DNA of 64,000 bases from an uncultured Collinsella sp. (GCA_959602645.1 CAUGTZ010000002.1:84159-148158), one strand, 5' to 3'; numbered from the stretch's first letter, positions 1 to 8,620 are shown. A program made the numbers and translations. The notes: generated from the sequence alone by a model not told the origin.

Positions 1-143
1 TGATAGCCGAGCGACTGCGCGCACTCCAGGATGACTTTGGCGGTCTCCTCGCTCACGCTGCGCTTGCGGTTGAGCGCGTTGGACACGGTCGCAGGCGAAA
101 AACCGGTGATGCGGCTGATTTCGCGGACACTTGCTTTGGCCAT
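1..143 (-). CDS. LacI-family transcriptional regulator (N-terminal part, cut by window edge)
   Basis: The reverse strand from 143 reads MAKASVREISRITGFSPATV and continues SNALNRKRSVSEETAKVIL. This is the classic LacI/GalR DNA-binding helix-turn-helix (residues about 5-25) followed by the start of the hinge region. Only 47 codons are inside the window, so the sugar-binding domain lies off the edge. The gene is transcribed in the same direction as the nucleoside hydrolase and ribokinase upstream of it, with about 200 bp between. LacI-family proteins next to ribokinase genes usually sense ribose or nucleosides, so a local repressor role is likely but inferred. Confidence 0.85.
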   Translation of the reverse strand, partial: MAKASVREISRITGFSPATVSNALNRKRSVSEETAKVILECAQSLGY

Positions 144-243
144 TGTTCCCCCTAGTAACGGTCGCGGTCGAGCATCGTGGCCTGACCGCCCCGTGACTCG
201 ACAACTAAACGACCGCAAATTCAATCTAAACAGAATAGTAAAT

Positions 244-272
244 GTTTAATAGCTAGTTTAGCCTGTTGTCAA
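244..272 (-). promoter_or_regulatory. candidate promoter for the LacI-family gene
   Basis: On the reverse strand a consensus TTGACA (267-272) is followed after 17 bp by TTAAAC (244-249), a weak -10. The surrounding 190-270 is AT-rich and repeats CTAAAC at 205 and 226. It also carries a GACAACTAAAC / GTTTAG-x3-GTTGTC inverted pair that could be an operator. The -35 match is good, the -10 poor. Confidence 0.3.
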
Positions 273-346
273 GCGAAGCGACGCGACTATTCCCCCAACG
301 GGCGTATTTACTCGGTAGCTAATCTGGATCGGGGCACAGAAACCGT

Positions 347-1321
347 TTAGCCAAGGATGCGAGCCATGCGTGCCTTAAACTCCGCGAGGAAACGTGGGGC
401 GTCCACGGTGAGCGCCACGAGCGCGCTCTTATCCGGATCGGACAGACGGTGCTCATCACAGATAGTGCGGCCGCGGTACTCGCCCAGCAGGTCGACACGA
501 AGATTGCAGCCGAGCGCACCCACGAGCGTGGGATCAATCGCCACGGCAACCGCCAGCGGATCGTGCAGCGCGCAGCCGCCCAGGTAGGGCGCGTTCATTT
601 CGTACGAACCGATATAGTGCTCGACCATGCTCGCAAACGCGCAGCCAGCCATAGTGCCCGAGCCCGTCCAGCCGGCAACGTCGCGACGTGTGAGCACCAC
701 GCGGTGCGTCACATCCAAGCCCACCATGGTGAGCTTGCGGCCCGAACGCAGCACGGCATCGGCCGCCTCAGGATCACTTGCCATGTTGGCCTCGGCGCCC
801 GCGCTCACGTTTCCGGGCACGGTAAGCGCACCGCCCATCACGACCACGCGGCCGATGGACATCATCGCCGCCGCATCGCGCTCCAAGGCAAGTGCCAGGT
901 TGGAGAGCGGGCCGGTCGCCACGTAGATCAGATCGGGGCCATAGGTGCGCGCGGCATCAATCAGGTAATCGACCGCTGCATTGCCATCGGCCGACGTCGC
1001 GCCCACCGGCTCGTACGGCGATGCGGGCACGCTCGCCCCGCCAATGCCGTTCTTGCCGTGAATGAGCGTGGTGGACGCCGGCGGTGTATAGGGCTCAGTC
1101 GCCTTAATGGGACGATCGGCGCCCAGGTACACCGGCACCTCGGGACGACCCAACAGGTCGAGCACCGCCAGGCAGTTATGCGCCGATTGCTCGACGCGCA
1201 CGTTGCCAAAGCACGTGGTGATGCCCACGAGCTCCACCTCGGGGCTCGCGATGGCATAGGCGAGCGCCATCGCATCATCCACACCCATATCCAGATCAAG
1301 GATCAGCTTCTTGGTTGCCAT
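347..1321 (-). CDS. inosine/uridine-type nucleoside hydrolase
   Basis: Predicted to hydrolyse the N-glycosidic bond of ribonucleosides, releasing base and ribose in the cytoplasm. The 324-residue length is typical of the IUNH family. The N-terminal calcium-binding loop is DLDMGVDDAMAL (residues 9-20), a variant of the family DTDPGIDDA: the Asp cluster is kept while T-D-P-G is changed to L-D-M-G. Other family signatures are ATGPLSNLALAL, GGALTVPGNVS and the late His-Asp in CALHDPLAVAV. It starts 4 nt after the ribokinase stop, so the two are co-transcribed: hydrolase makes ribose, ribokinase phosphorylates it. The family is certain; substrate preference cannot be read from sequence. Confidence 0.9.
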   Translation of the reverse strand: MATKKLILDLDMGVDDAMALAYAIASPEVELVGITTCFGNVRVEQSAHNCLAVLDLLGRPEVPVYLGADRPIKATEPYTPPASTTLIHGKNGIGGASVPASPYEPVGATSADGNAAVDYLIDAARTYGPDLIYVATGPLSNLALALERDAAAMMSIGRVVVMGGALTVPGNVSAGAEANMASDPEAADAVLRSGRKLTMVGLDVTHRVVLTRRDVAGWTGSGTMAGCAFASMVEHYIGSYEMNAPYLGGCALHDPLAVAVAIDPTLVGALGCNLRVDLLGEYRGRTICDEHRLSDPDKSALVALTVDAPRFLAEFKARMARILG

Positions 1322-1325
1322 TGTT

Positions 1326-2321
1326 CTACTCCGCTTCTCCGTCTACATCCAAACCGTCTAAACCAAACTTGTGCTCGACTTCCGCACGCGTGGGAATTGA
1401 TTGCTGAGCGCCCAGGCGCGACACCGTCACCGCCGAGGCGCGAGCACCCGCGGCCATGCACTCAAAGAGCGGCAAACCCTCCAGACGAGCTGCAGCAAGC
1501 GCACCAATAAACGTATCGCCCGCGGCCGTCGTATCGACCACCGCGCTCGAAAGCGCCGGCATGCGCAGCGGCTCACCGCCATCGCCGAGCGTAACCGAGC
1601 CGGCGCCGCCCAGCGTGATGACCGCGGCGCCGGCGCCCTTGTCGAGCAGCGCATTGAGCGCGGCGACGCAACTCGCATCATCTGTGGGCAGAATGCCCGT
1701 CAGCACCTGGCACTCGGTCTCGTTGGGGCAGACCAGGTCGACCGCAGGCCACGCTCCTGCCGGCAGGTCGCAGGCGGGCGCCGGGTTAAAGATCGTATAG
1801 AACCCCAGCTCGTGAGCGCAAGAAAGCGCCGCGGCCGTTGCTGCAAGGTCACATTCGCCCTGGGCAATAAAGACGCTTCCGGCAGCCGGGGCAATCTCGC
1901 TGGCATCGCCGTCGAGCTCGTCGGCCACCAAGCGCCTCAGTGCGCGGGCAACGTCCTCGCCCGCAAGCGCATGGTTGGCGCCCGGCGACAGCACGATGCG
2001 GTTGTCGCTCTCGCAGCGAATGATAGTCGCGGTACCGGTCTCCACGTCATCGCGACGCGCCACAAACTCAACGCCCACGCCGGCATCCTGGAGCCCTGCC
2101 ACAAGCGCATCGCCAAAGGTATCGCGCCCAACAGCGCCAATCATGCACGTGCGCGCACCCATGCGCGCAGCGGCAACGGCCTGATTGGCTCCCTTACCGC
2201 CGGCGTTGGTGATAAAACCGCTGCCACCGACGGTCTCGCCCGCGCGCGGCATGCGCTCGCACGCCACCGAAAGGTCCATGTTCATGCTGCCGAACACCGC
2301 AACGATGCTGTGATCCGCCAT
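1326..2321 (-). CDS. rbsK: ribokinase (PfkB family)
   Basis: Phosphorylates D-ribose to ribose-5-phosphate. The 331-residue protein starts MADHSIVAVFGSMNMDLSVA, with PfkB signature 1 as GGKGANQAVAAARMG and signature 2 near the C-terminus as DTTAAGDTFIGALAA, which carries the catalytic Asp of the anion hole (GAGD, here A-A-G-D). The start at 2321 is chosen because a strong GAGGAGG lies 5 nt upstream. An in-frame extension to 2450 has no ribosome binding site and non-conserved sequence. First gene of the nucleoside-salvage operon with the hydrolase at 347-1321. Confidence 0.92.
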   Translation of the reverse strand: MADHSIVAVFGSMNMDLSVACERMPRAGETVGGSGFITNAGGKGANQAVAAARMGARTCMIGAVGRDTFGDALVAGLQDAGVGVEFVARRDDVETGTATIIRCESDNRIVLSPGANHALAGEDVARALRRLVADELDGDASEIAPAAGSVFIAQGECDLAATAAALSCAHELGFYTIFNPAPACDLPAGAWPAVDLVCPNETECQVLTGILPTDDASCVAALNALLDKGAGAAVITLGGAGSVTLGDGGEPLRMPALSSAVVDTTAAGDTFIGALAAARLEGLPLFECMAAGARASAVTVSRLGAQQSIPTRAEVEHKFGLDGLDVDGEAE

Positions 2322-2397
2322 GGAAACCTCCTCGTCTTCAGGCTTTGCGCCCACCGTCGACCAACGATTGTGCACTCTCGCACCCCCTATAACTTTA

Positions 2398-2415
2398 GTC
2401 CACTTTGATGTGGAC
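2398..2415. promoter_or_regulatory. inverted repeat between divergent rbsK and acyltransferase genes
   Basis: Perfect dyad GTCCAC-tttgat-GTGGAC in the 187-bp divergent spacer, next to an AT-rich TTATAG (reverse strand) that could be a -10. It is a candidate operator, perhaps for the LacI-type protein at 1-143. Only the symmetry is seen. Confidence 0.3.
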
Positions 2416-2508
2416 GCGCGCTTGAGCTTGCGCCAGCAGCAAGCATTCACAGGGGCAGGCAGCTACAATGAATACGTGCTGATTATTCTCGTCATTGGAT
2501 GATGTTTT

Positions 2509-4725
2509 ATGGAACAATTCTCGCAATCGGGCTCGCGCGGTCGACGCCGCACGGGCAACGAGCCGGCGCCGCACGAACGCGTGAAGGGCGAGCGCCGTGC
2601 CAACGAGCCGCGACGCACCGCGAGCCCCCATCGCGCTTCTGCCAACAACGCGGGCCGCGCCAACACTCCCGCCGCGGAGCAGACGCCTGCTCGCCCCAAG
2701 TCCCGCTACATCCCTGCCCTTGACGGCCTGCGCACGCTTGCCGTCGTCGCGGTGGTGCTCTATCACCTCAACCTCACGTGGGCTCAGGGCGGCCTGCTTG
2801 GCGTCACGATCTTCTTTGTGCTTTCGGGCTATCTGATCACGCGCTTGCTGCTCAACGAAGTCGCTAAGACCGGTCGCATCGACCTTAAGAGCTTCTGGAT
2901 TCGCCGCATCCGTCGCCTGGTCCCCGCCGTGGTAACGGTAGTGTTCGTGACCTGCGCGCTGTGCACCATCTTTAACCACGTGATGCTCACCAAGATGCGT
3001 CCCGACATCCTGCCGTCGCTGCTGTTCTTTAACAACTGGTGGCAGATTATGCAGGACGTCTCGTACTTCAACGCCCTGGGCGACCCCTCGCCGCTTACGC
3101 ACTTTTGGTCGCTCGCCATCGAGGAACAGTTCTACCTGGTTTGGCCACCGCTGCTGTTTGCCATGGTGTCCATGCATGTGAGCAAACCCAACACGCGCCG
3201 TGTGGTCCTGGGACTCGCAGCGGTATCCGCCCTTGCCATGATGGTGCTCTACAACCCTGCCGCCGACCCCAGCCGCGTGTACTACGGCACCGACACCCGC
3301 GTCTTCTCGCTGCTGCTGGGCGCCTGGATGGCCTTTATCCCCGATCGCGACCTGGCGCCGGTGTGTCTCGCTCATCGTTTGGGGCTCAATCGCCTGGCTG
3401 GCGCCGCCAAGCACGGCAAGAACGCCGAGGGCAAGCCTAGCGTGAAGGCCGACAACGCAGCCGAGACCGTCCCGGCACAGCCGAGCGCCCTCGTGCGCTT
3501 TTGGTCCTCGCCCGCATCCATCGATGTGTTGGGCGTCGTGGGTCTGGTTGGCCTTGCCGCCATGGTCGCGCTCACCAACGGCTACACCGCGTTCCAGTAT
3601 CGCGGCGGCACGCTGCTATGCTCCATCCTCACGCTCATGGTCATCGCGGCCTGCGTGCAGCCCCAGGGAATGGTTGCCCGCGCACTGTCCGCCGAGCCGC
3701 TCGTGTGGGTTGGCAAGCGCTCGTACAGCATCTACCTGTGGCACTATCCGCTACTGTTGCTCATGAACCCGGTCGCCAACATCAACGATACGCCATGGTG
3801 GCAGTACATTTTGCAGGTGTTGTTGATGGTCGCCGTAGCCGAATGTTCATATCGCTTTATCGAGACGCCGTTTAGAAAGGGCGCCTTTGGGCGCACCGTA
3901 TCCGAGTTCCGCGACGGCACCACCACGCCCGCCAACTGGGCGCGCGCGCATATTCCCGTGTGCGCCACTTGCGGGATCGTGCTTGTTATCGCGCTGGGCG
4001 GCCTGATCTTTGTGCCGGAGACCTCCGCACTGAGCGGTGAGGGCGCCGAAGTCCTCAACAAGGAAGCAAAAAACACCGCGCCCACCGACCAGCAGGCGGC
4101 CGACGACACCGACAAGGACAACGACGGCTTCCCCGATGGCTCCTACGACCTGCTGATGATCGGTGACTCCGTGTCGCTGCGCGCCGTTGATTCCTTTGAC
4201 GGCGTGTTCCCGCACAGCCATATCGATGCCGAAAAGGGCCGCCAGTTCGATGCGGGCCGCGCGACATTTGAGGGTTATCTCCAACAGAACCTTGCCGGCA
4301 AGATCGTGGTCTTTGCACTGGGCACCAACGGCTTGGTAACCGACGACCAGATCGACGCCATCATGACCGATGCAGGAGATAAGCGTATTGTGGTGTTTGT
4401 GAACACGCGCAGCCCGCAGCCGTGGGTTGGCTCTACCAACCAGGCCATCGCCAACGCTGCTACGCGCTACAAGAACGTGCGCGTTATCGACTGGTACGGA
4501 TACAGCGCCAATCGCAACGACCTGTTCGATGGCGATGGCACGCACCTGTCGACCACTGGCGTGACTGAGTACCTCAACTTGATCCACGATGCAGTCAAGA
4601 AGGACCTGCCCGTGCATCCCGAGGATCACGTCAACGATCCGCAGCCGGCGGCCGTCAAGTCTGCCACCGACGCGCTCGTCAATGCGCTCGCTCTCAAGCC
4701 GCACAAGCTGGGCACCGACAAGTAA
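2509..4725 (+). CDS. membrane O-acyltransferase (acyltransferase-3 fused to SGNH domain)
   Basis: OafA/YrhL-type protein of 738 residues that would acylate (usually acetylate) a cell-surface polysaccharide or peptidoglycan. Residues 1-62 are Arg-rich, Pro/Ala-rich and probably cytosolic. Acyltransferase-3 motifs follow: RYIPALDGLRTLAVVAVVLY (about 66), FFVLSGYLITRLLL, FWSLAIEEQFYLVWPPLLF and SYSIYLWHYPLLLL, spread over about ten membrane segments. After a last segment (ALGGLIFVPE) and an acidic linker, an extracytoplasmic SGNH domain starts near residue 545, with IGDSVS (about 551) and catalytic DGTHL (about 675). It is monocistronic and divergent from rbsK. The acceptor glycan is unknown, and no glycan synthesis genes are adjacent. 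Confidence 0.9.
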   Translation: MEQFSQSGSRGRRRTGNEPAPHERVKGERRANEPRRTASPHRASANNAGRANTPAAEQTPARPKSRYIPALDGLRTLAVVAVVLYHLNLTWAQGGLLGVTIFFVLSGYLITRLLLNEVAKTGRIDLKSFWIRRIRRLVPAVVTVVFVTCALCTIFNHVMLTKMRPDILPSLLFFNNWWQIMQDVSYFNALGDPSPLTHFWSLAIEEQFYLVWPPLLFAMVSMHVSKPNTRRVVLGLAAVSALAMMVLYNPAADPSRVYYGTDTRVFSLLLGAWMAFIPDRDLAPVCLAHRLGLNRLAGAAKHGKNAEGKPSVKADNAAETVPAQPSALVRFWSSPASIDVLGVVGLVGLAAMVALTNGYTAFQYRGGTLLCSILTLMVIAACVQPQGMVARALSAEPLVWVGKRSYSIYLWHYPLLLLMNPVANINDTPWWQYILQVLLMVAVAECSYRFIETPFRKGAFGRTVSEFRDGTTTPANWARAHIPVCATCGIVLVIALGGLIFVPETSALSGEGAEVLNKEAKNTAPTDQQAADDTDKDNDGFPDGSYDLLMIGDSVSLRAVDSFDGVFPHSHIDAEKGRQFDAGRATFEGYLQQNLAGKIVVFALGTNGLVTDDQIDAIMTDAGDKRIVVFVNTRSPQPWVGSTNQAIANAATRYKNVRVIDWYGYSANRNDLFDGDGTHLSTTGVTEYLNLIHDAVKKDLPVHPEDHVNDPQPAAVKSATDALVNALALKPHKLGTDK

Positions 4726-4748
4726 CCTGCAGCGCAAACTTCCCACAT

Positions 4749-4786
4749 CCGGAGGGGGTGCCTGCCATGGCAGGCACCCCCTCCGG
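4749..4786. repeat. perfect 38-bp palindrome after acyltransferase gene
   Basis: Starts 23 bp after the stop at 4725. The sequence from CCGGAGGGGGTGCCTGCC to its exact complement has no loop bases, centred on CCATGG. It could act as a terminator-like hairpin but lacks a T-run. It overlaps by 4 bp the small conserved-loop hairpin at 4783-4813. Confidence 0.6.
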
Positions 4787-4813
4787 CAGTTAGGGACGTT
4801 CCTTATATGCCGG
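4783..4813. repeat. REP-like conserved-loop hairpin, copy A
   Basis: Stem CCGGCA/TGCCGG enclosing a loop with TAGGGACGTTCCTTA. The loop matches four other intergenic hairpins in this window (8678, 17183, 20737, 63910), while the stem sequences differ. Confidence 0.6.
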
Positions 4814-4958
4814 CACCCAGGGACACTCCTGACACAGCCGAGGAACGCCCTCCTTGCGACCGAATTCTGGGCGCCTCGCCACCCCGAACGTTGTTTCCAA
4901 GCCCACACCCGCAGCAAACAACCCAAAATCACTCTTTTCGAGCCGACTCCAAGAGGTC

Positions 4959-5188
4959 GTGGACAAAAAGTGGCAAATATGAGTACTGTTACCATTTTAG
5001 TAGCAGGCAAAACCACCCAAAATGGCGCTCATGCGGTAGCGCGCGACCCTTCCAGTTGACCAGAATGGCCGGCTTAGGACTTGGAGACCCACTTTTAATA
5101 AACAGATTCTTAACTATGTTCATTATTTTCTTGGTCGTAAATGCTATCGGCAAGGCAACAGTACTCATATTTGGCATTTTTTGTCCAC
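4959..5188. repeat. 230-bp inverted-repeat element (MITE-like)
   Basis: Two 32-bp ends are inverted copies with about two mismatches: GTGGACAAAAAGTGGCAAAT at 4959 and its complement ending at 5188, continuing inward through ATGAGTACTGTT. The interior is clearly more AT-rich than flanking genes and has no convincing coding frame. It lies between the acyltransferase and the NRAMP terminator, so no gene is interrupted. Terminal inverted repeats without a gene fit a non-autonomous mobile element; no matching transposase is in the window. Confidence 0.6.
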
Positions 5189-5214
5189 TGCCATATAACT
5201 AACGCCCTATGGCG

Positions 5215-5253
5215 GGCAAAAAACAGGCCGCAGTCCATCGCTGCAGCCTGTTT
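5215..5253 (-). terminator. intrinsic terminator of the NRAMP/MgtE-like operon
   Basis: On the reverse strand AAACAGGC-t-GCAG pairs with CTGC-g-GCCTGTTT and runs into T-rich sequence, 18 bp after the NRAMP stop. Confidence 0.8.
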
Positions 5254-5270
5254 GGAGTCCAAAAGAGGCG

Positions 5271-6533
5271 CTAAGCGCTGTAACCCATCGCCTGCAGAAC
5301 AAACATGACGACCGTCAACACCGTAATCACACCGATAGTCGCCCAAGTGAGCACATTCCACACGCGACCGTTGCGGTTGGCACCCATAATGTGACGGTCG
5401 GCGGCGATAACCACCTGGAACACCAGAACCACGGGCAGTAGCACGCCATTGATGACCTGCGAGGTCATCATAATCTGGAACAGATCGACACCGGGCATAA
5501 GCACCAGCACGGCAGAGATACCGATGATGGCCGTAATGATGCCGCGATAGACCGGGGCCTCGTCCCAGCTGCGGTCGGCACCGCGCTCCCAGCCAAATGC
5601 TTCGCAGATAGCGCTCGACGTAACGCCCGGCAGCACGCAGGCAGCCAAGAAGCTCGCCGCGACCAGGCCCGAGGCAAACAGTACCGTGGACCACTGACCC
5701 GCAATAGGCTCCAGCGCGCGGGCAGCATCGGCAGCATCGCTAATCTGAATACCCGCCGGGAACAATACCGTGCCGGTCGTGATGATAATAAAGCCGGCAA
5801 TGATATCGGCAGCGATCGAGCCGCTCACGGTATCAATACGCTGCAGCACGATATCGTCCTCGCCCGCGTTCTTATCGACCACGTTGTTCTGCGCCAAGAA
5901 AATCATCCACGGCGCGATAGTGGTACCGATCGTTGCGACCACGAGCGACACGTAGCTGGGGTCATTTTGAATGTTGGGCACGACCAGGTCGACCGCGACC
6001 TCACCCCAGTTGGGGCCAGCCATAAACGCGGCGACGATATAGGTCACGAACACGCAGCTCACCAGCAGCAGAATCTTCTCGATGCGCTGGAAACTACCCG
6101 ACATGGTAAGCATCCACACCAGCAGCGCCACCAACGGCACCGAGATGCTCGCCGGCACGCCAAAGAGAGCAAGGCCGCTGGCGATGCCCGCAAACTCCGA
6201 AATGGTCACAGCCGTGTTGGCGATCAACAGCGCCGCCATGGCCAACACGCTCTTGCGCACGCCAAAGCGCTCGCGAATGAGCGATGCCAGGCCCTTGCCC
6301 GTCACGCAGCCGCAGCGCGCCGCGGTCTCCTGCGTCACGATGAGCAGCACAGTCATGACGGGAAGCATCCAGAGCATCTTGTAGCCATAGCTGGCGCCCG
6401 CGCTGGAATACGTTGCAATGCCGCCGGCGTCATTGCCCGAAAGCGCCGCCAGCAGACCGGGGCCCATAGCGCCAAAGATGGCCGCGATGGTCAGCTTTTG
6501 CTTGGTGCCCGACTTTTGCTTGGTATTTTGCAC
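5271..6533 (-). CDS. NRAMP-family metal transporter, probably Mg2+
   Basis: Integral membrane protein of 420 residues with the NRAMP fold and about 11 membrane segments. TM1 reads GPGLLAALSGNDAGGIATYS: the canonical metal-binding DPGN is replaced by DAGG. TM6 reads GTTIAPWMIFLAQNNVV, lacking the Met of the MPH motif that favours Mn2+/Fe2+ in MntH. Loss of that Met is known in NRAMP-related magnesium transporters. The gene follows an MgtE-like protein by 8 nt, also pointing to Mg2+. The start is taken as GTG at 6533 because TTAGGTGG lies just upstream; an upstream in-frame start would overlap the previous gene by about 55 nt. Family certain, ion inferred. Confidence 0.85.
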   Translation of the reverse strand: MQNTKQKSGTKQKLTIAAIFGAMGPGLLAALSGNDAGGIATYSSAGASYGYKMLWMLPVMTVLLIVTQETAARCGCVTGKGLASLIRERFGVRKSVLAMAALLIANTAVTISEFAGIASGLALFGVPASISVPLVALLVWMLTMSGSFQRIEKILLLVSCVFVTYIVAAFMAGPNWGEVAVDLVVPNIQNDPSYVSLVVATIGTTIAPWMIFLAQNNVVDKNAGEDDIVLQRIDTVSGSIAADIIAGFIIITTGTVLFPAGIQISDAADAARALEPIAGQWSTVLFASGLVAASFLAACVLPGVTSSAICEAFGWERGADRSWDEAPVYRGIITAIIGISAVLVLMPGVDLFQIMMTSQVINGVLLPVVLVFQVVIAADRHIMGANRNGRVWNVLTWATIGVITVLTVVMFVLQAMGYSA

Positions 6534-6541
6534 GCGACCAC

Positions 6542-8386
6542 CTAACCCATGACTGACATGGCGAGCAGCACCGCGGCGATGCAATACGCCACACACGAGA
6601 TCATGACGGCAATGACGTTCATGGCGGTGCCCGACGTGTTGAGGTCATGCTCGTCACGCCAGAACAGCACCATCAGGTAGATCACGGCACTCATGTTGCC
6701 AACCAGGCAAATGATGGCAGCGATATTAAAACACCCGGTAAAGAGTTGCTCCTCAAACATGGACGCATCGGGGAACGCGGCGGTACGCACCAATTGCGCG
6801 CACAGATAGGTCACGAGCGACAGGATCAGGCCCATACCGGTGCTCTGGAAGAAGAATCCCAGGTAGGGCTTAGGCTCGTCGTCGTGGACGTCGTATTCCA
6901 GGAAGTAGTTCTTGACGAACGACACCATGCGCGAGGCCGCCAGCAGCACGAGCGGCATGGCGCACATGGGAAACACCACCAGATGCGCGGAGCCGAGCGC
7001 CGTTCCCAGCACGGTCGCCATGATGCACGACGCGATGCCCCATACAACAACCCAGTATTGGCGATGCACGAACCAGCTGAGCACATTCGTCGAGTCGTCG
7101 GACGCGCTATCGCCCGAGCCGACACCGGCGATCTGCAGGTCCTCCTGATGCTCCTCGGCGATAACGTCCATGGCGTCGTCGAAGGTCACGATACCCAAGA
7201 TGTGGCGGTTCTCGTCACAGACGGGGATAGCGACCAGGTCATACTTGGTCATCTCGTCCGTTACGTCTTCCTGGTCCTCGTCGGGCGACACATAGACCAG
7301 ATCGCGATAGGCCAGCTGACCCAACGTGGCGTCGCGGTCGGCTACGATCAGCGTGCGCAGCGAAAGCACGCCGGTCAGCATGCCGCTCGGATCCTCGGTA
7401 TAGACGTAGTAGACGCTCTCGAAGTCCTCGTCGAGCTCGCGAATCGCCTCGATGGCGTCACCGACCGTTGCCGTGGCGGGCAGGGAAACAAACTCCGAGG
7501 TCATGATGCGGCCGGCGGTGTTGTCCTCATACCCCAGCAGGTTACGAATCGCCTTCTCCTCCTTGACGCCCATCAGGCGCAGGAGCTTCTCGGCCTTCTC
7601 GTAATCGAGCTCGTCGATCAGGTCGGCTGCATCGTCCGGGTCCATCATGGCCAGCATCGACGATGCGTCGGTGTCGGACAGGCCCTCGAGCATCTCGGTC
7701 ATAAGCTCGTCGTCATCGAACTCCGAGATGGCCTCGGCGGCCTGGGCAGTATCGAGCTGCGCAAACACCTGCGCACGTAGGCGCGGGTCGAGCTGCTCGA
7801 TAATGTCGGCGATGTCGGCAGGGTGCAGCTCGCCGAGCGTCTTGTGCGACACCGAGAGCTGGATATTCTTGGTCGAGCGGTCGAGCAGGTCCATGTAGGA
7901 CCAGGCGATGATATCCTCGCTCAACGGCTTGCCCAGGTGCTTCATAAAGCCCTCGGCAACATGCTCGAGCGTGGGGCTGATCGCGCGCAGCAAGCCGCGG
8001 GCGCCAACCTCGGCACCCAGCAGACGCAGCTGATTTTCGCCCGACATGGAAAACTTGATGTCGTTTACGCGCACGACCTTCATGCCCTGCGTGTCGACGA
8101 TCTGCTTGTTGAGCACGTCGCGTGCGAGCAAGAGCTCGGTCGGCTGCAGGTACGAAAAACGGATTTCGGTGGCCGACGTCTTAAGGTGTACACCCGTCTC
8201 GTCGATACGGTCGACCCATTTGCGCCAGCTGATCATAAACGGCGTCTTGCCGGGGCCGCGGAACGCGAGCGACGTCACGTGCGGAAAAACTTCGCCGGTA
8301 GCAATGCCAAAATCGTTGACCACGCCGAGCTTTTCGCCGTCGACGTCCAAGACCGGCAATTTGAGCATCTCACTCAGATAATTCAA
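6542..8386 (-). CDS. MgtE-like protein: PRC-barrel + MgtE_N + CBS pair + membrane domain
   Basis: Protein of 614 residues. Residues 1-100 form a PRC-barrel-like beta domain. Residues about 180-300 are the MgtE N-terminal superhelix (HPADIADIIEQLDPRLRAQV, MMDPDDAADLIDELD). Two CBS repeats span about 310-425 (IMTSEFVSLPATATVGDAI; VAIPVCDENRHILGIVTFDD). The C-terminal 170 residues hold about five hydrophobic segments, as in MgtE, but signature residues of the SLC41 pore are not obvious. In MgtE the N-domain and CBS pair sense Mg2+ and gate the pore. Here the protein may be a transporter or a Mg2+-sensing regulator of the NRAMP protein encoded directly downstream. The start is TTG at 8386, with GGGGAG 6 nt upstream; the next in-frame ATG (codon 7) lacks an RBS. 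Confidence 0.8.
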   Translation of the reverse strand: MNYLSEMLKLPVLDVDGEKLGVVNDFGIATGEVFPHVTSLAFRGPGKTPFMISWRKWVDRIDETGVHLKTSATEIRFSYLQPTELLLARDVLNKQIVDTQGMKVVRVNDIKFSMSGENQLRLLGAEVGARGLLRAISPTLEHVAEGFMKHLGKPLSEDIIAWSYMDLLDRSTKNIQLSVSHKTLGELHPADIADIIEQLDPRLRAQVFAQLDTAQAAEAISEFDDDELMTEMLEGLSDTDASSMLAMMDPDDAADLIDELDYEKAEKLLRLMGVKEEKAIRNLLGYEDNTAGRIMTSEFVSLPATATVGDAIEAIRELDEDFESVYYVYTEDPSGMLTGVLSLRTLIVADRDATLGQLAYRDLVYVSPDEDQEDVTDEMTKYDLVAIPVCDENRHILGIVTFDDAMDVIAEEHQEDLQIAGVGSGDSASDDSTNVLSWFVHRQYWVVVWGIASCIMATVLGTALGSAHLVVFPMCAMPLVLLAASRMVSFVKNYFLEYDVHDDEPKPYLGFFFQSTGMGLILSLVTYLCAQLVRTAAFPDASMFEEQLFTGCFNIAAIICLVGNMSAVIYLMVLFWRDEHDLNTSGTAMNVIAVMISCVAYCIAAVLLAMSVMG

Positions 8387-8620
8387 TGGTGCTCCCCATC
8401 ATTATTCCTCCGGACGCGGCCGCGCGTGCGGCGTCCGGGGGCTTCTGGATATGTATACGCATGCGCGGGCGGCACGCCGCTCGACGCTTACACCCCGTGC
8501 ATGCGCAAAAAGCACCTGCATGGGGTCATCGACTGTATGGTCGAGGTTTGGATTTCACCTGCAACCTTTCTCTTGACCCTTGTTATCCGCAGTAACTATA
8601 GCATCAGCATCGCGCCGTGG
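8387..8620 (-). promoter_or_regulatory. structured 5' leader of the MgtE-like/NRAMP operon
   Basis: About 230 bp without a gene upstream of the TTG start contains three hairpins in a row. They are TCGAC/GTCGA (8529-8544), an ACCCC/GGGGT stem with internal pairing (8492-8526), and CCGGACGC/GCGTCCGG (8410-8438), whose last bases run into GGAGG close to the start. No M-box, yybP-ykoY or other known metal riboswitch core was recognised. The hairpin next to the ribosome binding region suggests post-transcriptional control, by inference only. Confidence 0.35.

Noticed and set aside
8387..8620. M-box (Mg2+) riboswitch upstream of the MgtE-like gene
   Set aside because: The conserved M-box core was not found in the leader. 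Hairpins are present but do not match its layout by eye.
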